Source: Linnemannia hyalina
Taxonomy: Eukaryota; Mortierellomycota; Mortierellomycetes; Mortierellales; Mortierellaceae
DNA: 64,000 nt
Assembly (NCBI GenBank): GCA_019671135.1
Contig: JAHRHY010000014.1
Span: 1,238,001-1,302,000 of the forward strand
Reading direction: 5' to 3'
Below the pieces are notes generated by a model. It was not told the origin of the DNA. It worked only from the letters and a program-made list of their open reading frames with translations, and searched no databases. The translations under genes were made by a program, and so were the position numbers. Below, piece after piece: positions 43,147-52,798 of the stretch (position 1 is its first letter; the number at the start of each line of letters is the position of its first letter).

Positions 43147-43300
43147 ATCTCTTGAACGCGCCCCACAAAGCAACAAGGGTCGTCCGGACTCACACGCGTC
43201 GCCCCTGACCCGGTGAGGACGGGCTGTACAATCCTCATGTGCGCTGTACGGTTTACTGAGTGGGGTAGACTATGTGCACGTACGAGGAACACTTAGACAG

Positions 43301-43873
43301 CTCATTGAGCACAAACAGAGAACGCAAACGTCAAAGAAATCTAGAGCATAGGCTTCTTCAAGGAGGGCCAAGGTGTGAAGTATGTAGTTCGGTGGCAGCA
43401 ATTTCGCCTTATTCAAGATGTCACCGAGGTATATGGGCCATAGAGCGGGACGCGTCTTCTTGGCCGCTGGTTGAACTCGGTGAAAGTGATAAACTTTGTT
43501 AAATAATCAACTAAAGCTATCGAACGCGACACAGTAGGGCCATGCATGAACATGTTCCTGTTATGTGATGTCGCTCTGCTACAAAGAGAGTAAAACTTCC
43601 TCGTTTGTTTTGGGACCTGTTTTTTCTCACGTAATGCGCCATGGTCAATGGTATCCTGCTTTCTCTTCACGGTCAGGATAACTGGATCTAATGTGCCGGT
43701 GAGGACCTGTTCTTGGTCAGACATATCCCATGCTTCCAGCACAACTCCCCTCTTCATCTCAACAAAAAATAACTTCGTATCTTCACTCGACTACAACAAC
43801 AGTCTTCACTACTCCTACTCACACAACAACTCCTCTTCTCTCAGCTACACCCACAAGACGACAACAACCCAAA
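43301..43873 (+). promoter_or_regulatory. Upstream region of pirin copy D
   Basis: Starts at CATTGAGCACAAACAGAGAAC and carries the complete pirin upstream block (GATAAACTTTGTTAAATAAT, GCGACACAGTAGGGCCATGC, TTCTCACGTAATGCGCCATG, TTGGTCAGACATATCCCATG) followed by the CT/ACAAC leader. Confidence 0.65.
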
Positions 43874-44748
43874 ATGACTGCTACCACTACCCCAATCTCC
43901 AGATCCATCACAAAGTCCGTCCTCTCTAAGGAACAAACCGAGGGAGTCGGCGCCCGTGTCCGTCGATCTATCGGATGCCCTGAAATCCGCAACCTCGACC
44001 CCTTCCTCCTCCTCTCCGTCCCCAAAAACGGTGGCTTCCCAGATCACCCACATCGCGACTTCGAGACCGTTACTTATATGCTGGACGGCCAGACGCACCA
44101 TAAGGATTTTGCTGGCCATAAGGGAACCATTGGGCCTGAGGATTTGCAGTGGATGACTGCAGGGTTAAATTGACGAGGGAGCAGGAGGGTGAGAGGGCGC
44201 ATGGGTTGCAGTTGTGGATTGATTTGCCGAAAGAGTTCAAGATGTGTGAACCACAGTACCAGGAACTATTGGACACTCAGATACCACGTGCTAGACCCCA
44301 GGATGGAGTTGTTATCAAGGTCATTGCAGGAGACTCGCACAGACTCAAGTTTCAAATCTATACCCACATCCCGACAATGTTTCTCGACTTCAAGATGGAC
44401 ATGAACCAAACTGTCACTCAAACCATCCTGGCAACATACAGCGGATTCATTTACATTCTCAGCGGCACCGCATACATCGGGGATCCGAAGAGCGAGACCG
44501 AGGCAAAAGCGCATCATACCCTCATCTTCTCTGAGGATAGTACCAGCACCGTCAGGATCCAAACAAAGGATGACACAGCGCATTTTGTACTAATAGCGGG
44601 GGAGCCGTTGAGGGAGCCCGTTGTTCAGATTGGGCCGTTTGTGATGAATACCCGGGAGGAGGTGTATGAGACTTATAGGAATTATCGCGATGGGGTGAAT
44701 GGGTTTGAGAGGAGGAGGGCACGGAACTCGGATGGTACTCCAAAGTAG
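43874..44748 (+). pseudogene. Broken pirin, copy D
   Basis: MTATTTPISRS start; the first 100 codons follow the intact pirin (HPH motif kept as PDHPHRDFE; three residues missing around LLLSVPKNGG) through DLQWMTAG, then LN and TGA (44171-44173). The GRGIVHSEMPVKSQT segment, which carries the third His and the Glu metal ligand, is replaced by unrelated sequence, and the reading frame shifts; from RAHGLQLWIDLPKEF onward the C-terminal cupin is open and well conserved to the normal TAG at 44748. It does not share the TGA/ATT/poly-G lesions of B and C. A two-protein product cannot be excluded but the cupin metal site is lost. Confidence 0.88.
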
Positions 44749-44969
44749 TATGTTGTTCTCTTTTACTCCTTGTACCAAACGTATCTCAGTACCACTATCA
44801 TCAATACTCTCAGCACTACAATGATTACAAAAACATACACAGCATTCAATGATCAAAAATAAGATTTGCTATTGATTGGCGCCATCGCCTTCAGTAAAAA
44901 TTGAAAGGCTACCGACGAACATGCCTAATGTCTCTCTACATGAAAAAGTTGTGTAATGGACTATGTTGT

Positions 44970-47900
44970 TTAAGCAGCAGCACCCTCGCAACGTTGAATG
45001 AGCAATTGATGATTGGCTGAGGAGAGACCAACAGCATCGGCAAAAACGACATCCAAAGCTGTTAGAACAAGATTTCCAGCGCTCCAAACCAACTGGGCCG
45101 ACCATGCATCCGACGACGAGGACGCCTCCACCAGTTTCCACACTTGAAGGGACCCATTCGCGCATCCAATGCTAAACTCCAGCGTGTCAGGTTTCCAAGC
45201 AACGCTGTTGACATCTCCAATAATATCTCGGATACGCACCAAACACTTCCACTCCCCACCTTCTCCTCCTCCTTCCGCCGATGTGTCAATGACGAAATTC
45301 CAGAGCCGAACCGACCTCCGATAGCCTACGCCTACCCATTGCCCACAGGACGAGAATGCAAAGCTTTGTACGCTGTCGGGGTCGCGCTCTAGACTTTGTT
45401 GGTGATGGCAGTTATCCCTGCCCCGAGGGTCAACATCAGCAATAACAACGATCTGTTTGGTTATAGAAGCAACCCTCAAGCCATTGGGTGAAGTTGATAT
45501 TGCCCAAAGCCCTACATCATCGTAAACATCCACAACGACTCTACACTCATAACCGTCCAAATCCCAGGCTCGAATAGTTCCATCCCGATCTCCCGACAAA
45601 ATTTCATGGCTGTTCGGCGAGAATACCAAACAAACAACACGACCGGTATGGCCGTCAAGCACGCGGTCGAGTATCCCTGAGCGAGCGTCCCAAAGTCGCA
45701 CTGTCTTGTCGTTACTGCCCGTGGCAATCCAGCGACCGTCGGCTGAAAAGGCCATGGCGATCACCTCTCTTGTGTGACCGTACAAGACAACATCGGCTTG
45801 ACCTGTTCCAATGTTCCACACAGTGACGAATTCGTCGTCCGTTCCAACTGACGCGATTCGAAGACCATCAGGGGAGACCGCTAGGCACTCGACAGGCTTG
45901 TCTCCGTAAACAACGAAAGGACCAGACTCTCCAGATCCTGCATCAAACTGTCGCACAGCTCCCGACTCGGTACCACAGAAGAGAACTCTACCGTCTGGAG
46001 AAAAAAGCACGCTCGTCAGCGGGTCGGATCCGCCCTCCACGTCCACACCTGTACCCAACGAGCTTATGTCCCAGAGTCGAATGGTCATGTCATCACTACA
46101 CGAGGCAAGTTGGAGTCCGTTTGGCGAAAAGGCTACTCGGCAGACGGAATCACTATGACCGGTAAAGACAGAAAGGATCGATCCTGTCGCTGCATTCCAG
46201 ACCTTTGCCGAGCGGTCTGTACTACATGTGGCGACCCACCGGCTGTTCGGAGAAAACCTCACATCCGTGACCTCTTCGCCATGAGCCTTCCAATTCCTCG
46301 TTGGCTTGCCTGCAGCTGTACTGTAGAGCTGTAACTCGCCATTTTTATGCCCTACGGCAATCTCTAGGCCGTCAGGAGAGAATGCGACGCTCCACATTTC
46401 TCCACTTTGACTCTCCCAGACTTCTCCTGGCTGTCCAGTCTGTGTGTCAAAGAACCGGAACATCCCATCGTCGTCAACAGACACAACCGCATGTCCATCG
46501 GGTGAGTAGGAAATACTACGAATCCACTTAGTGTTATCGGTCAAGTTGAATAGATTGGCGCCTGTCTGAACATCCCATAGCCTCACAGTCTCATCCGCTC
46601 CAGCCGAAGCGACCTGCTTGCCAGAGGGTGAAAATGCCACAGTCAACACTTCGCCGGTATGCTCCAGCACAAAAACGCATGACCCACTCTCGCAATCCCA
46701 CAATCGTACTGTCTTGTCCCCGCTGCCTGAAAGAAGTTGATGACTGGTAGGCGAATAGGCGAGGCTGTTAACCCACCCTTGATGCCCTTCAAAAGTGTGA
46801 GTCGTTGCCCATGTGGAGGTGTCGTAAATGTTGATGCCAACTCCTTTGGAATGACCTACAGCGAACGATGTTCCGTCAGGCGAATAGGTGTACGAGAATA
46901 CCCACTCATCCACCTTCAGGTACGGCATCTCTCCGAACCGAACTCTCTCCATCTGCGCCTTGGTGAAGTCCGCCTGACGAATCCAGCTTTTGGTGAGGTT
47001 GACATCTGTCAAGTCAGCTTCCTGCAGTTGTGCCGAGTCGAATTGGCCTCCAGACATGTCCGCTCCAGGAACCCGAATACCCTGAAGATCAGCCCCGTTG
47101 AATCGTACTCCTGCCTTGACCAAGATCGTGATGGCGTTCGCAGCGGCTCGAGCTGCTTGTTCGTCGGTCTTGGACAGCTCAATGATGGCGAGGAGCTCAT
47201 CCTTGAATCCAGAGTCCAGTTGCACGCGCTCCGCCAAAAACTGGATGATCGACGTCTCTATGACAAGGTCCTTCTGGGACAATGGATGTGTGCTAATGGC
47301 AGTTGAGGTGGCAGGGGTATCGGAATGAACAGGCGGATCAAATTCATCATGTTCCTTGGTGGGTCTAGATATGGTGCAAGAGAAAAAGTATTCCAGCACG
47401 GAGCGGTGGACAAAGCGATATTGGTTGCCCGCACGACTCAGCAGACTGGAATCTCGAAGGAGCGCCGTTTCAGGATCAAGACCAAAGAACTGAGCCTTCC
47501 ATGTCTTCCTGTCTCGCATATGAGAGTAGTCAACGACAGGTTTGCCATCCTGCTCCTGAAAGATGGATGCCGCCAGATCCATCTGGTACAGAATACCGTG
47601 GCGCTCGAACCCGTCGGCACAGAGGATGTCAAGCGCTATCTGACTGCTCTCGCTCAAATGTTGATCCTGCAGACGACGCTTGTTGACACCCATCCAGTGC
47701 CTCACAAAGGTATCGTATAGCTCCGCGCGAGTGACCCGAAGTCTGGAGAGGTCGATTTTCCCTTGCACGACAGTAGGAAGGGCCTCCAGTGACAGGGTAA
47801 GGAGGAATGGGTTCCTGACCAGATCCATCAGATTGGGGATAACCTCTAGCTTGTCCATGTAGTCCTCCTTGACCCAGGTGCGCGGCTCAAGAGGAACATA

Positions 47901-50519
47901 ATGCTCCACATAGTCTTCGATCTGCTCCCTGATGAATGGGGTGATGACGGCTTGCTGGAAAAGATCGTTGGCGACACTAGCATACTGGTCCACCGCTTTG
48001 GGCTCGAAGCGACTTCGATAGTCCAGTCCGAGATACTGCGTGCGGCAAGTAATGAGTAACTTGACGTCCCACTGCCCATACTGGTTGAAGAGGTTGGTGG
48101 TATGCAGATTGGATATAAGCTGGCTCTCGTCGTATCCATCACAGATCAATGTGAACTGGCGGTGCAACTTCAGTTCACGGATCTGGTCCTCCAAAAAGTT
48201 GTAGGTCCTCAATTGCTCCCCAACCAAATCCTTCTCTGGTCGTTCGAGGGATGGCAAGTTGACGAAAAGCGGGATGCGACCTCCTGCGTTGTACTCCTGC
48301 CAGAGCTCGTGTTCCAAGTGCCGGTTGAATGTCGATTTTCCGGCCCCCGAGTCCCCAAGAACAAGCATGACCTGAGAGCCGCTGGCAATAAAGTCTCTAA
48401 CCTTGTCCATAAGAGGGAACAGATTGTCGTCTGTGTCTTGGAGGTTGAGTTTAGCCATGGGGTCGATGTAAACCGCCTGCTTGTAGTCGGCAATCCTCAT
48501 CAACCTCAATACGTGAAGGTCGTACTCGAGTTTTGGGATCTCTTGGACCTTAGCAAGAAGCGGCGAGGATGTTGGCAGAGGGAGGCGTCTGCTCAGCGGG
48601 TAACAGCCAGGATACTCGACGATGTCGTCCTTCTTCAGGTCTAGCAATAAAGCAACAGCGTGATCCTTGACAGAGACATCCGACATCCCCGAGATCTGGA
48701 CGAGAATGGTCAGGATCCAGCGCTTGACATCGACATGCGGCTTCCAGTCAGCACCACCCCTGAACAACTTGCCTAGAAAGTCGACGGCCTGTTGACGGAC
48801 AGGAACATCCCAGAGCGGGTCGACTGCAATCTCTCCGACCTGGCGACAGACTCCCCACTGAAAGTTGGCGTTGTTGCGGCAAGACGCCTGGCTGACGACT
48901 AGGTTAAAGTCCGAAAGTCGTCCCTGGTGGATGAAAAGGGCCGTTCCTTGCAGAGCGAGATACCACGAACGCTTCTTCATAAAGTCGAACTTGTTCTCTG
49001 ATGCGCGGATGGCCCCATCAGCACCAACACGAAGGGCCTCGACGACCTCAATTCCTGTGCTGACAGCTCCCGCAATCCCTGCTCCGATCTCTTGAAGACT
49101 CTCGATGCCATTGAGGAGTCCCTCTGGATCCAACTTGAAAACACTCGACACTGCACCTGCGCCTGCCGCTGCTACCTTGGCATATCTCCACAGCACTTGG
49201 AGCGGAGTCTCATCGTCGGGTGCATACTGGAGGGCCTGATAGGCGTAAGTTGCCTCGTACCTCTGGATAACATTGTCGCTGTTCTTCAGACCGTCTAGGA
49301 GCTGCAGCATCGGTTGATGGTCTCGTTCACGGTTCAAGTCCTTAACCTCGCCAGTCACCATCACATCAAGAACTCGAGCGAGCGACAATGTCAGGTGCAA
49401 GGGGTGGTCGCTCGTGCCAATGTGGGTAATCGACAGCTCCTTGGAGAGAACAGTGGAGATCCTGACCAGATCATCGTCGACAAGGTATCCAGATGAGGCG
49501 CACTCGACCATTTGCACTAGACCTTGGAGAAGAGTGACATCCAGCGCTGTTGTCTGCTCAAATTTGGAGATGAAGCATGAGAGCAGGCTGCGGTAGGTTT
49601 CACGGTCAAGGACGGGACCTACAAGAACGATCTCGGTGACTACATCAGATGCCTTGAGTGGGTTGTCAGCGAACGCTCTGACCAATTGCTCAACGAGCCA
49701 TCGATACCGGTCCTGTAAGACGGGATCAATGAGCTGAACCCATTCCTTCTCCTTATCGTCGAGGGGGGAATCCAGAGAGACGTCACTGTCTGAGGTTGGC
49801 TGCAACGGTTCTTGAGCCTTGGAGAGGAGACTGCAGCAGTAGACAAGCTGCGGGGTCTTGTCAACACGAGCAAGCGGCTTGGGTAAGTTGGTCTTGTAGG
49901 TGGGTTTGGCAACGTTCTCGGGGAATATGTCCATTCGGATTGAGCCATCCGCAGCAGGAGTCGGCTGCGGCTGAGTGCCTGTAACAGCGAACTTGGTGGA
50001 TGATGTTTCAACAGTGTCTGCTGGTGAGTGCTGTATCGACAAGACAGGCACGGCGTCATGGTCAGGTGCGGCAGACTGGAGGCGTCCCTCAGTTCTAACG
50101 AGCGTAATAGGCGCTGATGAGGCTATCGAGGTTGGAACAGTCTCTTTGACTTTGGGGTCCTCCTTGAAAAGTCTTGACAAACGATTCCTGAATCCAAACT
50201 TCGACGAACGGCCCGAGGATACCGACCTGGCATCGCTGGCGTCGCCTGGCCCATGATCAACGTCTGCGGTAGCATCTCTCGTGGTGTGGTGACCAAGGGG
50301 GTTGAACATGTTGGCAGGCCCAAGCTGAATGGTGGCCAATCCTTGAGTGATTGTCGGAATATCACTCGACTTTGACGACACATACCCAAGCGTTGCGGTG
50401 TTCTCAAGTTGAGAAAGGACACGCTTCCCATCGACGGTTATTTCCGGATGTGCTGGAGGAGCGGAGGGAGGTGCGGGAGGAGGCGGAGGCGAATTGCCCT
50501 GGGGTGATGAGGAAGACAT
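44970..50519 (-). CDS. NACHT/pentapeptide/WD40 STAND protein, copy D
   Basis: 1849 residues from MSSSSPQGNSPPPP, single exon. Layout as in B and C: Pro-rich start, IFPENVAKPTYKTNLPKPLA block, helical region, Walker A GDSGAGKST at 722-730, Walker B FTLICDGYDES, pentapeptide-like repeats at about 1135-1197, WD40 units to the end. It is the most divergent complete copy: SLSRR is PLSRR in the segment before the NACHT domain, and the last blades contain ITKQIVVIADVDPRGRDN and FVIDTSAEGGGEGGEW instead of the B/C sequence. Shares with C the missing residue in the third WD40 unit (LEHTG). A leader intron candidate spans 50528-50617. All P-loop residues are intact, so likely active. Partner gene is the broken pirin D, 221 bases away, tail to tail. 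Confidence 0.95.
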   Translation of the reverse strand: MSSSSPQGNSPPPPPAPPSAPPAHPEITVDGKRVLSQLENTATLGYVSSKSSDIPTITQGLATIQLGPANMFNPLGHHTTRDATADVDHGPGDASDARSVSSGRSSKFGFRNRLSRLFKEDPKVKETVPTSIASSAPITLVRTEGRLQSAAPDHDAVPVLSIQHSPADTVETSSTKFAVTGTQPQPTPAADGSIRMDIFPENVAKPTYKTNLPKPLARVDKTPQLVYCCSLLSKAQEPLQPTSDSDVSLDSPLDDKEKEWVQLIDPVLQDRYRWLVEQLVRAFADNPLKASDVVTEIVLVGPVLDRETYRSLLSCFISKFEQTTALDVTLLQGLVQMVECASSGYLVDDDLVRISTVLSKELSITHIGTSDHPLHLTLSLARVLDVMVTGEVKDLNRERDHQPMLQLLDGLKNSDNVIQRYEATYAYQALQYAPDDETPLQVLWRYAKVAAAGAGAVSSVFKLDPEGLLNGIESLQEIGAGIAGAVSTGIEVVEALRVGADGAIRASENKFDFMKKRSWYLALQGTALFIHQGRLSDFNLVVSQASCRNNANFQWGVCRQVGEIAVDPLWDVPVRQQAVDFLGKLFRGGADWKPHVDVKRWILTILVQISGMSDVSVKDHAVALLLDLKKDDIVEYPGCYPLSRRLPLPTSSPLLAKVQEIPKLEYDLHVLRLMRIADYKQAVYIDPMAKLNLQDTDDNLFPLMDKVRDFIASGSQVMLVLGDSGAGKSTFNRHLEHELWQEYNAGGRIPLFVNLPSLERPEKDLVGEQLRTYNFLEDQIRELKLHRQFTLICDGYDESQLISNLHTTNLFNQYGQWDVKLLITCRTQYLGLDYRSRFEPKAVDQYASVANDLFQQAVITPFIREQIEDYVEHYVPLEPRTWVKEDYMDKLEVIPNLMDLVRNPFLLTLSLEALPTVVQGKIDLSRLRVTRAELYDTFVRHWMGVNKRRLQDQHLSESSQIALDILCADGFERHGILYQMDLAASIFQEQDGKPVVDYSHMRDRKTWKAQFFGLDPETALLRDSSLLSRAGNQYRFVHRSVLEYFFSCTISRPTKEHDEFDPPVHSDTPATSTAISTHPLSQKDLVIETSIIQFLAERVQLDSGFKDELLAIIELSKTDEQAARAAANAITILVKAGVRFNGADLQGIRVPGADMSGGQFDSAQLQEADLTDVNLTKSWIRQADFTKAQMERVRFGEMPYLKVDEWVFSYTYSPDGTSFAVGHSKGVGINIYDTSTWATTHTFEGHQGWVNSLAYSPTSHQLLSGSGDKTVRLWDCESGSCVFVLEHTGEVLTVAFSPSGKQVASAGADETVRLWDVQTGANLFNLTDNTKWIRSISYSPDGHAVVSVDDDGMFRFFDTQTGQPGEVWESQSGEMWSVAFSPDGLEIAVGHKNGELQLYSTAAGKPTRNWKAHGEEVTDVRFSPNSRWVATCSTDRSAKVWNAATGSILSVFTGHSDSVCRVAFSPNGLQLASCSDDMTIRLWDISSLGTGVDVEGGSDPLTSVLFSPDGRVLFCGTESGAVRQFDAGSGESGPFVVYGDKPVECLAVSPDGLRIASVGTDDEFVTVWNIGTGQADVVLYGHTREVIAMAFSADGRWIATGSNDKTVRLWDARSGILDRVLDGHTGRVVCLVFSPNSHEILSGDRDGTIRAWDLDGYECRVVVDVYDDVGLWAISTSPNGLRVASITKQIVVIADVDPRGRDNCHHQQSLERDPDSVQSFAFSSCGQWVGVGYRRSVRLWNFVIDTSAEGGGEGGEWKCLVRIRDIIGDVNSVAWKPDTLEFSIGCANGSLQVWKLVEASSSSDAWSAQLVWSAGNLVLTALDVVFADAVGLSSANHQLLIQRCEGAAA

Positions 50520-51839
50520 GGTTGCAGCTACAAACATCAAGTTTGAAAGGCGTTGGTTAGTTTTGTCTGGATAATTCTGTTGAAATAATTCAATCATAAT
50601 TACTCTGTCCTTGTTACCTTGCGTTGATTTGAAGAATGACTTTGCTGCTGGTAAAGGGTTGTAAAGGACCGGATGAGTAGATTAATGGCCGGTATGGGAG
50701 TGCGAAGCTATCAACAAAAGTATGTGCGACGTTAGGGTAGGTTTGTAAACAAGACAGTATTTCACAACCAGAAATGTATGGGATGGCTGTGCATCGTTCG
50801 CCTTCCTTACCAAAGAGGTAGCAAAAGGGTTCTTTCTTTGTTCTGTTTGTTTTGGTGATGGACCAGGCGTGTGTTTGGCTGGCGAGACTTGTTGGTCTAT
50901 GTCCATAAGATATCGGTTAGAATCGTGTTCAGCTAAAGAACAGCTGGCAATTGCCCTTTTCGTTTGTTATGTTTGTCCTCTCACGCTTACTGGGTGTGGA
51001 CTTGGTGTCGATATTTTTTTCTTTTTATTGCTGAGTCTTGTCCTAGATAGCATATACATGTCCAATGCGGGATGGGTTAGCACTATGAAGTCGAGAAGCA
51101 AAGGAGCAATTGAAGAATCTTCTCCAGCTCCTGTTTTTTCACACGAGCTTTTCCTAACCTTGAGACGAGAGGGGTACTAGTTTATTGTTTTTGAGTGGTC
51201 GCAACGACGAGGGCTTTTGATGGGCTCGGTTGGTCCTAGCAGGGGGAAGTATCTATGTACAGTACATTTCAATCGAGTATTAGTATTGTGCAAAAGCCCT
51301 GTTTTCCTTCCTTAATACAGCGACACACACATCGATTCACTCCCGGCGACCTGTTGAGAAGGCCTTACCTCGGTACCCGTTGGGTCTAACGCAGTTTTTT
51401 TTTTATTTTTATGTTGCGGTGTGTTCTCGGTAGACGTGGACGAGAAGGGAACGGTATGGCTGTGTTATTGGCAGTAGCAAAGTAACGAGGTGGTGAATGA
51501 ACGAAGGCAAGGTGAATTCACAATGTGAGCAACGTGCTGAATGTCGAATCGAGAGAGACGACGGTGGTGGAGGGTTTGTGGATGGATGACAGGGGAGTGA
51601 GCCAAAGAGAAAAGAAAACAAGAAAAGGTCGAGCCTGGAGTTATTTTACGTTATCCATTCCCCTTTTCGCCTACTGCTTCTCACTTGTTTTGCCAGGGCT
51701 GTGACCCATACATGCATGCACACCGCCATGTTGCCTCTTCTTCTCGATAGCGAAACTTGCCTTGTTTGCTTCTATCCCGCACAAACAGTTGTTGTTGTTC
51801 TTGTTGTGTGGGAAGAGAGAGAGGGAAAGGGGATCCATA
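50520..51839 (-). promoter_or_regulatory. 5' flank of NACHT-WD40 copy D
   Basis: Repeats the flank of B and C: TCTCACGCTTACTGGGTGTG, TTAGTATTGTGCAAAAG, GGTGAATTCACAATGTGAGC, AGTTATTTTACGTTATCC. Beyond GATAGCGAAACTTGCC (about 51755) it carries a GTTGTT/GAGAGA stretch not present in the others. No conserved ORF. Confidence 0.6.
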
Positions 51840-52180
51840 GGTGAACAGAGAACGCAATGACTAAGCAATTCTAAACCATGGGTCTCTTGAAGGAGGGTCA
51901 AGATGTGAAGTATGTAGTTCGGTGGCAACATGCCTTATTCAAGTTGCTGCGGAGGTGAATGGCCCATCGCGTCTTCTTGACCGCCAATTGACGGGAAACT
52001 GATAAACTTTTATTAATATTCAATAGGCAAAGAAAGCTATCGAACGCGACACAGGAAATGCTTTTTCTAAAGCGTGATGATGTTGCTCAGCCCCAGAGAA
52101 GAATCTCCTCATTTCCTGTGGGGCCTTTGATCTCATGGTCAATGGTGGCCTGTATTTCAGGCGCTTTGATTGTCAATTCA
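51840..52180 (+). repeat. Second orphan copy of the pirin upstream region, right end of the array
   Basis: GAACAGAGAACGCAATGAC, GGGTCTCTTGAAGGAGGGTC, AAGATGTGAAGTATGTAGTT, ACTGATAAACTTTTATTAAT and CGAACGCGACACAGGAAATG parallel the module starts at 25.3 and 43.3 kb but are more diverged, and no pirin follows. Confidence 0.65.
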
Positions 52181-52679
52181 CCACAACACTTATTCCCTCA
52201 CCGGAAATTTACAACGTCTTCAAGTTACCGCACCTTTGTTTGATTTTCTTACTACCCCATCACTCTCCTTCGAGATCCCACCCGAAACCAACCCCTTCCT
52301 CTCTCTCCTACCCCTCCACTACCTTCCCCCATCAGGTTTCTTCCCTTTTCTGTTTGCAAGTACTCTTCAATACAGTCCGTCGGCGTACCTTCCTTACCGT
52401 GCATTTGCCTCAACCCCCTTACTCTCGTACAAACTGACAAAATTGATATCATGAAACGAGGGTTGCCGTTTATTACGATCAGTGTGTGCCTGACGTTGAC
52501 AGGGTCTCTCGTTCATTGCAATTCTTCTTCCTTTGTGTTTGCCCCTGCTTAAAACTCCGTTTTCTTTGACCCTTTTTTGCAACGACGAAACCCTACAAAT
52601 GAAATGAAGATGGTGTATGGTGGGGGTGGATTTGGATGTCAGGTAGGGCCAGGTACCCCATGGTCGTTGAAGGTTAAGA
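52181..52679. other. Intergenic, no gene recognised
   Basis: CT-rich and low-complexity; short ORFs only. Probably upstream sequence of the secreted-peptide gene. Confidence 0.4.
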
Positions 52680-52690
52680 TATATAAAAAG
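52680..52690 (+). promoter_or_regulatory. TATA box of the secreted-peptide gene
   Basis: TATATAAAAAG located about 110 bases before the ATG at 52799, followed by a CT- and ACAAC-rich leader; spacing fits a fungal core promoter. Confidence 0.65.
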
Positions 52691-52798
52691 AGTGAACACC
52701 TCTTTTTCGTTTCCTCTTCCTACTTTATCCCACTCCACACCTCCACACTCATCAAACCCCACTACTGCAGCATCAAACAACAAAAAAACACAAAAACC

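Larger units (their letters stand above)
40188..43300 (+). mobile_element. 5'-truncated, degenerate LINE retrotransposon (RNase H and CCHC tail)
   Basis: Sits exactly where the flank of module C should continue into ATTGAGCACAAACAGAGAAC, as it does without an insertion at about 25.25 kb. Inside, plus-strand fragments in different frames resemble the end of fungal LINE ORF2: an RNase H domain with SDGS, KVELMGL and RLDNQAVV acidic positions and VEWVKGHM; then RIKKVHGMLPTMDILRARRP, and a CxxCGLETEDYEHIWTC zinc-knuckle; then a basic C-terminal domain ending about 43146. No reverse transcriptase motifs were found, so the 5' part is missing, and stops and shifts show it is dead. No poly-A tail or clear target duplication was identified. 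Confidence 0.75.

Noticed and set aside
44166..44187. 21-base GT...AG stretch in pirin D as an intron that would rescue the gene
   Set aside because: Far too short for splicing and would still lack the HSE metal-ligand segment.
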